A DNA stretch of 64,000 bases. It comes from Turbatrix aceti (taxonomy: Eukaryota; Nematoda; Chromadorea; Rhabditida; Panagrolaimidae). Positions 1 to 10,684 of the stretch are shown here, in pieces (position 1 is the first letter of the stretch; the number at the start of each line of letters is the position of its first letter). Under the pieces are notes generated by a model that saw nothing but the letters and a program-made list of their open reading frames with translations, searched no databases and was not told the DNA's origin. The translations under genes and the position numbers were made by a program. The stretch is taken from contig OZ017768.1 in assembly GCA_963969345.1 (NCBI GenBank), forward strand, positions 992,001 through 1,056,000, read 5' to 3'.

Positions 1-367
1 TATTCGTAGTCTAAAATATCCGGCGTACAGCTTGTGTCGCGATCCATCATACATGTTTGCGTGGCTTTGCATGTCCTAAAAAATAACTCTATGCATTCAC
101 TCACAACTATTTAATTTAAGAAACTTACTTGCAAACATTTTGTATCACTTCTGCCATGGTATCGTCATTGGCTTGCGTAGGCAATGGTGGAAAATTTGGC
201 TGACACAAGTTGGTGGCCTCAAGTGTACAGGTGCGTCTTTTGGTGCGTTTATGGATGGCATCTACGATGGGGTCATGTCTGCTGCTGTCTCCAAAGTAGA
301 ATGCGGAGATAGGCAGCAGGAGAGCGAAGACTAGAATCAGGCGAAGGGTCAGAGACGGCGTCGTCAT
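1..367 (-). CDS. Secreted cysteine-rich protein, T20D4.11/DUF19-like (gene A), 3' end outside window
   Basis: Exon 1 is 129-367 and exon 2 runs from 75 off the left edge; the intron has a GTAAG donor and a TTTTTAG acceptor and the frame stays open across it. The start at 367 puts a signal peptide (MTTPSLTLRLILVFALLLP...) at the N-terminus; an in-frame ATG at 412 would add 15 residues and blunt it. After the signal peptide comes a basic HKRTKRR stretch, a possible furin-type site, then a spaced-cysteine domain (CTLEATNLC, VCKTCKATQTC). It resembles gene B just upstream in position of signal peptide, KRTKR motif and first cysteines, so the two are tandem paralogs. Function is unknown; extracellular location is inferred. 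Confidence 0.7.
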
Positions 368-743
368 GGCGACAGGCAGTTGATTGGCGGTTAGTTGGCT
401 TGTATGGGGCATAGGCGTTTTTTTTTAATTAGACAGGGATGGTTATGCTAATTTTTACACTTATTGATTTTTGACTTTGGCGCGTGGCTGAATTTTTATT
501 GTGCCAGGCATAATTTTTTTTTAATTGTCGTTATGGTATTTGAGCAAAATGTATTTATACCGTAACAGCTTTGGGCGACTGTATTTTAATTCAAGTTACA
601 ATTTTTCGATAACTTTCAACACAGCACGTAAAAATTAATTTAAAAAAGGTGTGCGTTTGTCACGTTACCATAAAACAAACATCAAGTTCAATTTTTTATT
701 CCAGTGATTACGATAAATTAGGCACCCTCGATGATGTCACTCC

Positions 744-1503
744 TCAAAGCCACATTCCAAAGACACTGATGACACTGAAGATGCCGAATCCGAGCGCTGT
801 GAATGTAGAACGCGGGCCACCGGCTATGAAGCACTGCGGACGCTTTATTTTTTCCGGGATGATGGTACTGTATTTGACGATGTCCCATGTAGACGAACTA
901 CAAGCATATGCCTTTGCATATCGGCATAAAACGTTATTCAGAGCAGAACTGAAAAACGGAATTTAGTAAGATTGGAAATGCCATAGAAAAAAAATCTTAC
1001 TCGCAGTCATTTATTTTCTCGCATTCGGTGTCTTTATCTTCCAGCTTCTTAGTATAGCATTTCATGTCTGTCTTCATCTCATCAATTTTATTATCTTTTG
1101 TACACATGTTGGTTTGACAATCCGCAGCGAGGTCTTCAAAGTATTGGGGATGACTCATAGTACTTTGACAATGTCCACTTGTCAGGCATTCTTTTAAGAG
1201 CGTACATTTTCTGCAAAAAACATAATGTCCAACGTTAAGACAAAAATCAGCTTACTCGCAGGTACTTAGTACATAATCCACGTATTCTGTCTCGTTGTCA
1301 CCAGATGGAATCGGATCTAGATTGCCGAAGATATAGCACGCAGATTGCTCAGCATCCGTGCAGTCGGCTAGTCGTTTGGTGCGTCGAGGAGCAACAAGGG
1401 AAATTAGGTCATCTGTGCTACTGTTGTTGACGTCGAACGCAGAGGTAACAGGTAGCAAGATACAGAAAATCAGAATCAAGCGAAAAGTCAGAAGGGACAG
1501 CAT
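744..1503 (-). CDS. Secreted or GPI-anchored cysteine-rich protein, T20D4.11/DUF19-like (gene B)
   Basis: Three exons: 1256-1503, 1001-1210, 744-948, giving 220 aa; every junction keeps phase. The N-terminus is a signal peptide (MLSLLTFRLILIFCILLPVTSAF), followed by RRTKR and a domain with many spaced cysteines (STCEKCTLLKEC, ADCQTNMC, MKCYTKKL, NDCE, YACSSSTWD). The cysteine and Trp spacing matches gene C, supporting one nematode DUF19-like family. The C-terminus ends in a small-residue patch (AGGPRST) and about 18 hydrophobic residues, as expected for a GPI-attachment signal or membrane anchor. It lies 241 bp downstream of gene C, same strand. Substrate and role are unknown. Confidence 0.8.
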
Positions 1504-1750
1504 GACGACAGGCTGTTGTTAGTTGGTTGGTTGTGGTTGTTTTGGCGTTTTTTGAACTTTATATGATTTGTTATGCAAATTTTGATATGAGGGATATTCC
1601 GTGCCAAACAAAAAATTGTTTTCATAATGCACCTAACTTGTGATTTGATTGTTTATTCCAAAAACACATGCTGACAAGAATGTTTCATGTAAATCCAAAA
1701 AAATTGCTCAAACACCCCAACAATCATAAAATTAATACAAGAACACAACT

Positions 1751-3482
1751 TTAAACCCAGAGTTTTGCAATTACGGTAGAAACGAGCATTCCCAGGTTGA
1801 GCCATGATGATCGAGGATACTCGCCGGCATTGAGATCGCATTCCGGCATGACAAGCGCAGCCGGGCCGATAATAAGTTCCTTAACATCGTTCCATGCTCG
1901 GTAGCCGCATTCGTAACGGACGGGATATTTGATGCACTCGACGTAGTTTTTCATTGCTCTAAAAATAATTTATTGGAACACAAATGTTATGAATGTGAGT
2001 CGCATACCCACAAACAGCTTCTTGCTGTGCCATGCTGTTAGACGGAATCTTGGAATTGATCTTGTTGGTATCCGACATCATCTCAGCCTGACACTGCATC
2101 ATTTCTGCCCGCGTTAGCGTTTTTGAGAAACAATCGAAGCTTTTTGACATTTCTAAAAAAAATTTAGAATTTAGAAAAATAAAGTATTGTCGAAATGCCG
2201 TACCCTGATAGCCCCCATGGCACGTGAATTCCATAATGCCAACGACGGTTTCGTACTTGCTCCTCATAGGTTCGTCACTGAAGCAATTGGCCTTATAAGG
2301 CTCGATGCACGTGTCAAAGGCTAAGAAGCGTCTAAAAGTTGGTCAGGGACTGGCTGATGAATTTTTTAATCATGCAGTTTTTGAAAACTTACTCGCATAT
2401 AACCTGGAAATAGCCTCGGGTTTGGGAAAAAAATTTTGTCCACGTAAAACTGTCACCATTTTCCTTGGTGTCAAAAAATCCAACTTCATACATGGGTTCG
2501 GTACATTTGTGAATTTCTTTTCGTTCAAATACACTACAATTGCTGTGATTTGTTTGGCGCTGAAAAATATTCAAAATGACAGTTCTTTTTCAAAAAAAAA
2601 TGTACTGTGTTCGTAACCTTTTTTTACCGTAATCAGCAAAAAATTGTTACAATTACCGTGTACCAGTTTTAATAAAAACGGTAATTTATTTTTGAAGTAT
2701 TGTAAACCAGAAAGAAGCTATCTGTTTTACGGTCATCGTCATCGTAACTTAGCTGGAGCATACGGACCAGGGATGGGTGAACACTTGTTTTTTTTGTTCA
2801 TGAACAAACATGAACATTTTGTCAATTTTGTTCACAAGTATGAACAAACGTGAACACTTTCAATCGTGTTCACGAACAAACGTGAACAAACACAATGAAC
2901 AAATTATAAAGGCTGAACTTCATTTTTATCCTTTATTTTTGACAGTACAATCAAAAATGAAATCAAAAATTACTATTCTTTAGAACTTAAACTTGTTGGC
3001 AAAAACAAACATTAATCCGCTTAGTTTCTCATAACAGAGACGGTTGCGCAAAGCAGTAATGTTGGCAGCCACCGAGAAAAAGTGGATCATTTTGTTCGTT
3101 TTTTTCTGTTCGAAAAATTTAGTCGTGTTCATGAACAAACATGAACATAGCCGTTCATTTAATTTTTGTTCATGAACGAACATGAACAGCAAATTTTGGA
3201 TTTGTTCATGAACAAACACGAACGAACATGAACGTTCACCCATCCCTGATACGGACTGTAATACGGTAGGTCATGTATATATGAATTACCGTATTACGAG
3301 CCCAAAAATATTAATTTTTTCAAACTTACCATTTTGTGAGCATAAAAATCAAGTGGATTAAACGGAGGCAGAAAACTCGGTGGAGTAGGTAGCATTGGAT
3401 TAGCATAGTTGCTGAAATCATCCCCCAAAACCGGCAGCGTGCAGGCAGCTAACAGGGTAATGCTCAGAAGTGTTCCGGACAT
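1751..3482 (-). CDS. Secreted or GPI-anchored T20D4.11/DUF19-like protein (gene C)
   Basis: Five exons: 3330-3482, 2393-2559, 2204-2331, 2008-2152, 1751-1958; phases all fit and give 266 aa. The signal peptide is MSGTLLSITLLAACTLPVLG, preferred over an upstream in-frame ATG at 3509 because it starts the hydrophobic run. After a proline-rich linker, residues about 55-240 carry the DUF19 cysteine pattern: VICERFLAFDTC, YKANC, MEFTC, FDCFSKTL, MMQCQAEM, VCGAMKNYVECI, RYECGYRAW. The tail is hydrophobic (LNLGMLVSTVIAKLWV), again GPI-like. Intron 1 (2560-3329) is swollen by a hAT-type MITE. Family assignment is by eye; function is unknown. Confidence 0.82.
2768..3248. mobile_element. hAT-type MITE, 481 bp, in intron 1 of gene C
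   Basis: Terminal inverted repeats CAGGGATGGGTGAAC / GTTCACCCATCCCTG lie between perfect 8-bp direct repeats ATACGGAC (2760-2767 and 3249-3256). The CAGGG termini and 8-bp duplication are hAT hallmarks. The arms hold many copies of a short GTTCATGAACAAA-type motif in both orientations, probably subterminal transposase-binding repeats. No transposase frame is present, so it is non-autonomous. Confidence 0.9.
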
Positions 3483-3970
3483 TCTGATTTTTTTTGCTCC
3501 GTCGAACAAAACAAAATATGTAGAATATAATAAATAATTTTACGACAGACGAAACCAGAGGCCTGGCGGTAGCCTGAAGTGGTGTCTAATGATGATGGTT
3601 TAAGTTTAACGACGTTCGGTTTTGTTCACATCATCTCACCTTGCCGCCTGGCTTCGCGCGACCTCCCTCCTCCCTGCTCACTTGTCTCTCGCTCTAGCTA
3701 GCGCCTGCTTTGACAGGAGTCTCCCTTTTGAGGACTCGTCGTCGACGGATATGACAAGTAAGTCTTCAGTGACACTTTTAATAATATTAGATCAAACGTC
3801 ACTTCTCGACGTAGATACAACGCGCTAGGCTGCTTGATGTGCTCAAACTCTTCCAAACTTGACACTGCTCTTGCTTGCGTGTTCGCAATTAGTGTTCGCC
3901 TTTCTTTATTAGCACACACTACATACAAACATCAACGTGATTGAAAAGCATTGAGACCCAAGAATCAGGC
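3483..3970. other. Intergenic, upstream of gene C and 3' flank of the DGCR6/gdl homolog
   Basis: No convincing exon. Two overlapping frames (3622-3828 plus, 3698-3928 minus) lack splice signals and protein-like composition. The segment must hold the promoter of gene C and the 3' end of the DGCR6-like gene. Confidence 0.5.
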
Positions 3971-5324
3971 TCATTTCGGAAAAATGGAATCAAGGGATAA
4001 AATAAATTCACAGACAGCCATCTGAATGCATACTTCATCGGATGATTGAGTCGTTCGAAACAGGGGAATGTGTGCACAAGCGAGATGATTTTGTTGTTCG
4101 GTGACAAGCTGTAAGATCAATGTAGAATTAAATGAAACAAATATGGATAAAAAATAAATAAAATGAGTGAGGTCCCTGTGAAAAATATTTTTTTTTGGAA
4201 AACAAAAAAATTGTTGTTTTTAGGACGTAAAAAATTCATGTCAAGTCAAACATTTATTTTTTTGATAAAAAATATGATCTTGACACGAATGTTTCAAAAT
4301 AAAATAAAAACTATTTTTTTTTGGCAACAAATAATGTATTTAGAAAAAGTTGTGTATAAAAAATTTAACGATTTTTTTGTTTACCTCATCCAGCTCTCTG
4401 ACGATCCTCTTGTCGAACTCAATCAATTCCCCATCACCTGCTTCGCCCGTCGTTGCTTGAATCTGTTCCAGACGATGCTGACGTTCGTCGAAGAGTTCTC
4501 TGAAAAACCTTCTTTTTAGGCCGCCTGTTTTTTCTCCCATCCCTGTATTTTTTTATCCAAAGGCATGAAAAGTACATAAACAGGACGCTGACTTCCTGCC
4601 CCCCGCACCCATATCAATAACTCGCTTTCCTTTTCCGGCCAAATATTAAAAAGCAATAATATCGAGCCTTGATGGCCATTTATTTCACTTATCTACTTCC
4701 CAGAAGGAAAAACTGAATAAGTGGTCGTTGGTCTTATTTTTTTTGTTTGTTGGTTGGTGGCTGGCCCCATCCTAAAAGGGTCGTAGGAGATTGGGGGCTG
4801 TTGATGGACTTTTGTGGAGTGCTTTTGGCTTTGGCAACCAGAAGGAGGATAATTGAGATGATTGAAATTGAGGGGGAGACGGAAGGTCATTTGATAGTTC
4901 ATAGCAAAGAGAAAAATAATTTTTTGGTGATACGGTAAAAAAAACTTTTTTTCTGCATCCAAAACAAAAATGTGAAATTTTTTACGTTGATATTTTTAGA
5001 TACAATTTTGGTGTAGGGTATGGTATTTTCGGTACTCAAACCAAATTTTGGTACCGTATGCCAATTTTGATTTTATAAAATCATCCAATTTTTTTTTCTA
5101 TCCAATCAAAAAAAAAATTTTTTGGCACCAAAAAAAACCAACTTTTCCTTGAAAGCCTGAAGATCCCGTAGACTATCCAAAATTGCAAAAACCGTGCCGT
5201 CGAGTAACTTTTCAACAAGATCACTGCAAATCTCAGGTGTGAGGGCAGCCGTCAACTCGGGATCCTTCTTTTTTGCGACAAAAACCTTGAGACGTGTTTT
5301 GATCAATTCTCGGCGTGCATCCAT
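3971..5324 (-). CDS. DGCR6: DGCR6 / gonadal (gdl) family protein
   Basis: Three exons: 5143-5324, 4385-4499, 3971-4108, giving 144 aa. Exon 1 holds the family block LVEKLLDGTVFAILDSLRDLQ, junction 1 yields KEKELFDERQ (family: TEKxLYNQR), and exon 2/3 give RIVRELDELVTEQQ followed by a C-terminus matching the family's final helices. The donor GTTGGT of exon 1 was chosen because it alone keeps phase and restores the family motif. The protein is shorter than vertebrate DGCR6 (about 220 aa), lacking part of the N-terminus and a mid-protein loop. The family is coiled-coil and of uncertain molecular function. The gene is divergent from the 104-aa gene at 5371, sharing a 46-bp intergenic space. Confidence 0.85.
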
Positions 5325-5370
5325 GTTGTGCTAAAAAACATTTTGTATTGCTTTTTTAGTTCCAGGAAAA
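5325..5370. promoter_or_regulatory. 46-bp bidirectional intergenic region
   Basis: Only 46 bp separate the start codons of the minus-strand DGCR6-like gene and the plus-strand 104-aa gene. On the plus strand it contains a splice-acceptor-like CTTTTTTAG and TTCCAG just before ATG, suggesting trans-splicing or a more distal 5' exon; transcription control elements must overlap one gene or the other. Confidence 0.5.
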
Positions 5371-5955
5371 ATGGACGACACCATCGCGAGCAATGAAGCA
5401 ACAGCAACCAAGAACAACACTACCCAACCGGGATTTGTGAATCTTTTTCCAGGACCACGGTATGCAGGTGTGTCCTCGAGGGTCGACATCAATGTGAGTT
5501 ATCTATGTTTTTGTGTTCACCACAAAATTTTTTTTACAAAAAAAAAGTGAAAATTATTGAAATATCGTTTCCAGCATTTTTACGTTATTTTCTGATTCTT
5601 TTAACGATTTACAATAAAAACAAAAAGTTGACATCACTTTTTCGCTCTCTGTAACCAAAAAAATGTGCCTGAAACCCTGCAATTTTTGTTGTATTTTTTT
5701 CCTCACGGTTGTTAACACCACCTTTTCCAACTCTACCAAAGACTTCCTTCTTTTTCTTTGCAGGTAGCCAAGCGCACGTATCTGAGCCTTCCGACAGCTC
5801 CCGGCCAGCCCGTCGACTGCGAGGTCGTCCTCTGCCTTCGCACAACCGATGGCGACACCCGCAGCTTTTCGCTGGATGCTTCGATGCTCAGCGAGTTATC
5901 CTCCAATCTCGATGCAATAATTTCTACCGTACCCAAGTGCCGGCGATACCGTTAG
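5371..5955 (+). CDS. Hypothetical 104-aa protein
   Basis: Two exons, 5371-5493 and 5764-5955, joined in phase 0 by a GTGAGT donor and a TTTGCAG acceptor. The product is soluble with no signal peptide. It begins with a Thr/Asn-rich stretch, contains GFVNLFPGPRYAGVSSRVDIN, and ends in a region predicted by eye to alternate strand and helix (CEVVLCLRTTDGD..., SLDASMLSELSSNLDAI) before a basic CRRYR tail. I do not recognise the family. Exonic GC and codon use look coding in contrast to the flanks. Confidence 0.65.
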
Positions 5956-6377
5956 ACAATTTTTTGTATGTACGGGTAAAAAATGTATTTTCCCCTCGTC
6001 TCGACCTAATAAATATAATCCGCTTTGCCAAGAAAGCAAAAAAAACCGAAGAACAGAATAGGATTGTCATTAGCGGTACTCTTTTCCCATGCGCTTTTTT
6101 TTTCACGTTTATATTTATTTTTGGATGCTAATTCCTCAAATGTGTCTTGCGTATTTATTTGAAGAAGAAATGTAAAAAATAAATCACTAAATTAAAAAAG
6201 TTCACAGAGCTTCTAATTTCATAAACAATGCCAATATATTTTTTCGAAAACTGAAATCAGGTTCCAAATTTTTACAGATCTAAAATGAAGATCAAATCAT
6301 TTTTTCGAATTCACTTGTTTTGTGGCGAAATGAATGATAAAAGCCTTTTTTTGAGCACGTAAATTTTTTTCCGGGTT

Positions 6378-6394
6378 CCAGGTTCAAATCCTGG
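6378..6394 (+). other. Isolated tRNA T-arm-like hairpin
   Basis: CCAGG-TTCAAAT-CCTGG is a perfect five-pair stem with a canonical seven-base T-loop and a good B-box. No D-arm, anticodon arm or complementary 5' acceptor strand is visible upstream, so this is not a complete tRNA; more likely a relic of a tRNA or tRNA-derived SINE. Confidence 0.4.
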
Positions 6395-7689
6395 ACCAGA
6401 CAAAACTTTTTGGCACAAGTCCTAATTGAAAAAAAAACAGTTCTAAAATTGTTCGACGATCCACTAAAGTCTAATTTAGCGACAAAAAACAAAATTTAGG
6501 AACAATTAGTGGTGCAGGGAATGAATCTCTGATTATCATCTTTTGGCAAAAAATAGAACCCACATCTGTATAAAAAAACACAGAAAAAAATCTTTTCAAT
6601 GGTTCCATTGTTTTCTCGTCCGTCTTCGCTCTTCGCCGCTCGAAGACCACTTGGCTCAAAAAAGAAGCGAAGCTCGGCCGGCACAACAACAAAAAATAAT
6701 TCTTCCTTATTTTTTTGTGTAATTTTTGGTTCGGATAGATAGATAGATGCTTGGTAATTCATTCTCCACATTTTTTTGTAGGCCAGCCGCTTCTTTGGTC
6801 AATACACGCCCGCTTTGCCAGATACTAGCTTGACAGCATCCAGTTAGCCAGGAGGAAGAAGACATGAAAAAAATAGAAGAAGAAGGATAACAATTGATTT
6901 TGGTTGGTTGGCACTACTATGCTGTGGCGTACTTTTTTGTTCTCTTCTTCTTTGCTTACGATATCAAAAATTCAATTTTGAACGAACCAAGCTTGGCTAT
7001 TGCTTGACAGAAGCTTTCTTTTTTGTCTTCGCTCTGGCTCCTGGCCCGGCCTGGTTGTGGTTTAGCCCGGTTTTCTCATCTGATTTAGCCCCAAATTTGT
7101 GTAGTCAGTCAGTCACCCAAATGACAACCAAATAATAGTAAATACTAATTTTCGCTTGCTTTTCTGTCTTCTTTCCCACCATTTGCTGACACTGAAAAAA
7201 AATATTTTTTCTACCAATAAAAGATGGGAAAAAAATACATTTGTCCCATGCCATGCCTGATGAAATCCCTTCCCAACCAACGTTTATTGGCCTACTACTA
7301 TGTCGTTAGCCCATGTTTCTGTCGTCTATGCGAACTTAAGAGCACCCCAGAACCACAACCAACAGCACAGCAACAGCACCAGCGACAGAAATTGCAGGGC
7401 GAAGTCAACAACTCACCGCCTAATAAGATTTGTACAGACTGTACTTTTCCGACATCTCTCCTCTCACATTTTCTCACTTGGACGATTATATTTATTTTTT
7501 TCTTTTTCTGTCAGTGAGATCAAAAATCAGGTTATATCGTATTATATTTGTTTGCAGCGTTCTAATTTTATAAAATTAGTCAATCGACTGATTTGAGCTA
7601 ACAACTGTATTTTTTAATGAACATTATTTGTTTAAAAAGTGTATCGCATATGATACTGTCATACATAAATCGGTATGACAAAAAATCTA

Positions 7690-7716
7690 CACACTTTTTG
7701 AAACAAATGATACACA
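7690..7716 (+). repeat. Dispersed ~27-bp motif, copy 1
   Basis: The ACACTTTTT..AAACAAATGATACAC motif recurs at 11256-11282 (same strand) and, inverted, at about 12597-12620; related GTGTATCG/CGATACAC pairs occur at 7637 and 12858-12906. Probably termini of decayed small transposons. Confidence 0.4.
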
Positions 7717-8747
7717 TTTTTTTATGTAACGCTATTATGCCCTTTTGTTGAAAGTATCTAATATTGTAAGTATAAATTTTGATTCATTGTTTTCGGCTGT
7801 AACATCACTTTTGTTGTGTCAAATTCTGACTGGTCAGATTTCTGTATGTAATACTTTTTTGGGCTACATTGCTACTTTTCTTAAGACTAACGTTCATTTT
7901 GGCCGCTGTTGTGTTACTTTTGGTTCGCAAGCGCAAAAGTAACACTTTGCCAGGTGTAACATTCAAGCGTTGTCCTTACTTTGTCATTTAAAATCGTATT
8001 TTTTTCAAAAAATGATACATGAGAAATTTAAAAAAAATTCCTGAGCCTGCGGTTGTGTTCTACGTCATGAGAACGGTGTTTCTTCCAGTTTTTTTTCCGG
8101 CAAAAAAAAAAGAAACTATTGCACATCAAAAAAAAGAGTAAAAGGATAACCAATTTCTTCTTAAACATGCATCCTTTGGCACGGCACGTTGTCTTTCGTC
8201 TCGCTTGTCAGCCCATAGAACAAGCGAGCGAGGCGAGCGACCAACCAACCGGCTCATGGTTTTTTTTGTATTACACGGCAGCAGCAATAGCCGTCGCAGC
8301 TCTAGAAAAGTAGCAACTAACCGGTCTTTCTCTTTCTTTCTTGAAATCCCTCTCTTGGCACTTTTACAAGAAATTATTACTTTCATATTTTCTTACTTCG
8401 TCAGGTGTATACTTACTTATACGTATGACGAAGAAAGAAAGAAAGAAAAATGTGAAAGAAAATTATTCCCGCCTATCACATGTCTTTCTCCCCGCCCCGG
8501 GAGCACGCAGGTACATATTTAGCTTACGTCCTCCGTCTTAGGTGTTGGTTGGTTGACTCAAGAAACAACCAACACAAACGGGGTAACACTTCTGGACTGC
8601 AGTGTCATTGTATCCTTCTAAATTTCTTTTTTTCTCGAGTATCCATTTTTTTGACGCGCATTTCCCTGGACAACAGACAAGCATCTAGCAGTTTCTACAG
8701 GCCAAAGAAGGGGGGCTAAAAGCCCCAGGGGTGGTCCATGACTTGTA

Positions 8748-8768
8748 TGACTGCGCTCTGCGCAGTCA
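8748..8768. repeat. Short perfect palindrome
   Basis: TGACTGCGC-TCT-GCGCAGTCA: nine-bp perfect stem with a three-base loop. It follows a GGGGCTAAAAGCCCC hairpin at about 8712. Either could be a protein-binding palindrome or part of a folded RNA. Confidence 0.4.
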
Positions 8769-10643
8769 GCAAGACATTCAGTCGCCTGAGCCCCACTGGT
8801 TAGCTGACAGACTGCCATGTATGTTGTATGTGTTTACTATGTGTTAACGGCAAACATATACAACTGCTACGGCAACGCGTAAGAAAAAAAGCTAATTAAC
8901 GAAGAGTAAATAGATCCTTTTTTTCTCTTTTCGTTATCGTTTTTTTTCAGCACGCTACTATTTTTGTTTGTTTTTGACTATCATGCCCTGGCCAGGGACA
9001 GGGAGACAGCCTCGTACTTTTTTTTAACTTTCACTTCTGGGCACAAACTGCCAAACTGCAACTGCTGCAAGGTCAGGCAGGGAAAAGGGGAGGAGGGCTG
9101 GTCTCGCTACCAGTCGGCATTCATGGCCAGTACTGCTTGCTACCTACTTTGACATTCTTCTTTCAAACGCAATGCCCTGCCTGGACAGCCAGCTAGTAAC
9201 TGGTTGGCCGGAGGTTGCATTTTTTTGTTGCAAAAAAATATAAAGTTTTAGTATTCATTGGTGGTGTTTTCTTTGTTTTTTTTGTTCGTTGCTCTTGAAA
9301 CTTATTTTTTCTATTGTTTGACATCCACAATAACTTTTGTGCCAGAATAACAATAATTGTATGCTCAGACGTCATCTTTCTATGTGTATGAGCGAATAAT
9401 TTCTATCCTCTATAAGACGGTTTCAGTTTTTTTTCGCACCTGAAACATTCAATTCGAACTAGATTTAAATCTGGATTATTGACAGTTTTTGATTTCTTAT
9501 TCGATTTTTTTCTGTTGATTGTTTTGTTTATTTGTCAGAACTCCGCCCAAAAATTAAACCGCATCCTTCTAAGAATAAAAAATTTTCCATACAACCTAAA
9601 TTTTCAATTGAAAATAAAAATTAGATCAAAAAGAGCCGAATTTTTATATTCGGTATTAAAAAATTATAAAAAAACTTATTTCGATTTTTTTAAAACATTG
9701 GTCGAATTAGATTTTGAACCTAAAATTTTAGAATATTGTTTCAGAACCCCAAAAACATTGCAAATTATGCTCCAATTATAGTAAGCTTCTCCTCATCCTG
9801 ATTATTCCACCCCGTTTCGAGCATCTCTCTCCTCTTATCCTTTTTGACCGACAGACAAGCTAACAAACTAATCACTCGTTTTCCGCTGCGCCAAGTTATT
9901 TTATCTCTATAATTTTTTTCGCTGGTGGAAGTTTGTGTGCCGGTGGAAGTTTGTTGTCGTCCATCCAACAACAACAACCGCAACCGCCTGGCCTTTCAAA
10001 TGACTTTAGCCGGAGACTTGGCTTGCAGCCGTCAAATATCTAGTATGCCTGTTCATTTTTGTGCCCTCTCCCCATACCACCGCGCTGTCGTTTATTTTAT
10101 TTTTTTTGGACTTGGGAAGACGAAAAAAGTGGTCGGTCTCCATCCGTTTGTCGTTTGGTACTGCCGGCCAAATTAGAAACAGTCAATGGGACGCAATAAG
10201 CCGTAATAATGAAGCACACGCGGGACAAGACACGAAGATACGCAGTCCATAGCCCCTCGTCAGCGACGACGTCGATGTCGAAGTCGGGCATGCAGCATGG
10301 ATGTTATACCAGCGTAGTTCCTTCCTCTACCAGTGCCCCCAACCCCACCGATGTCGACCGTCAACCGTCGACCGACAACCCCTCATTTCCCTTTCTTTAT
10401 TCCCTCCTAAATGACTGACTGTTACGCTAATGGCACTCGACCCAATAACACTGGTATGTACCACTATTACACACAAACACACATTTTGTTGTCCTTTTTT
10501 GTGTTCATTAGGGTTGTTGGTCAGATTTGGAGATTTCTTACATTTACGATTTCTTTTTCATTTTGTTAGAATTTTGCACCATTTGGTGTTTTTTGGATTC
10601 AACATTTTGAACCAAAAAGAAAGTTAATCTTGATTTTTTCAGA

Positions 10644-10684
10644 TTTAGGAACAAATTAGAAACCCTTTCTAAATTAGTTCCAAA
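10644..10684. repeat. Imperfect hairpin (about 19-bp arms)
   Basis: TTTAGGAACAAATTAGAAA and TTTCTAAATTAGTTCCAAA face each other across a 3-bp spacer. It may be a very small MITE relic; no target duplication was recognised. Confidence 0.35.

Noticed and set aside
649..966. 105-codon plus-strand frame
   Set aside because: Antisense shadow of exon 3 of gene B, which has consistent splice sites and family cysteines.
4693..4962. Possible extra exon in intron 1 of the DGCR6-like gene
   Set aside because: The direct exon 1 to exon 2 junction restores the family motif in phase; no flanking splice sites fit this frame.
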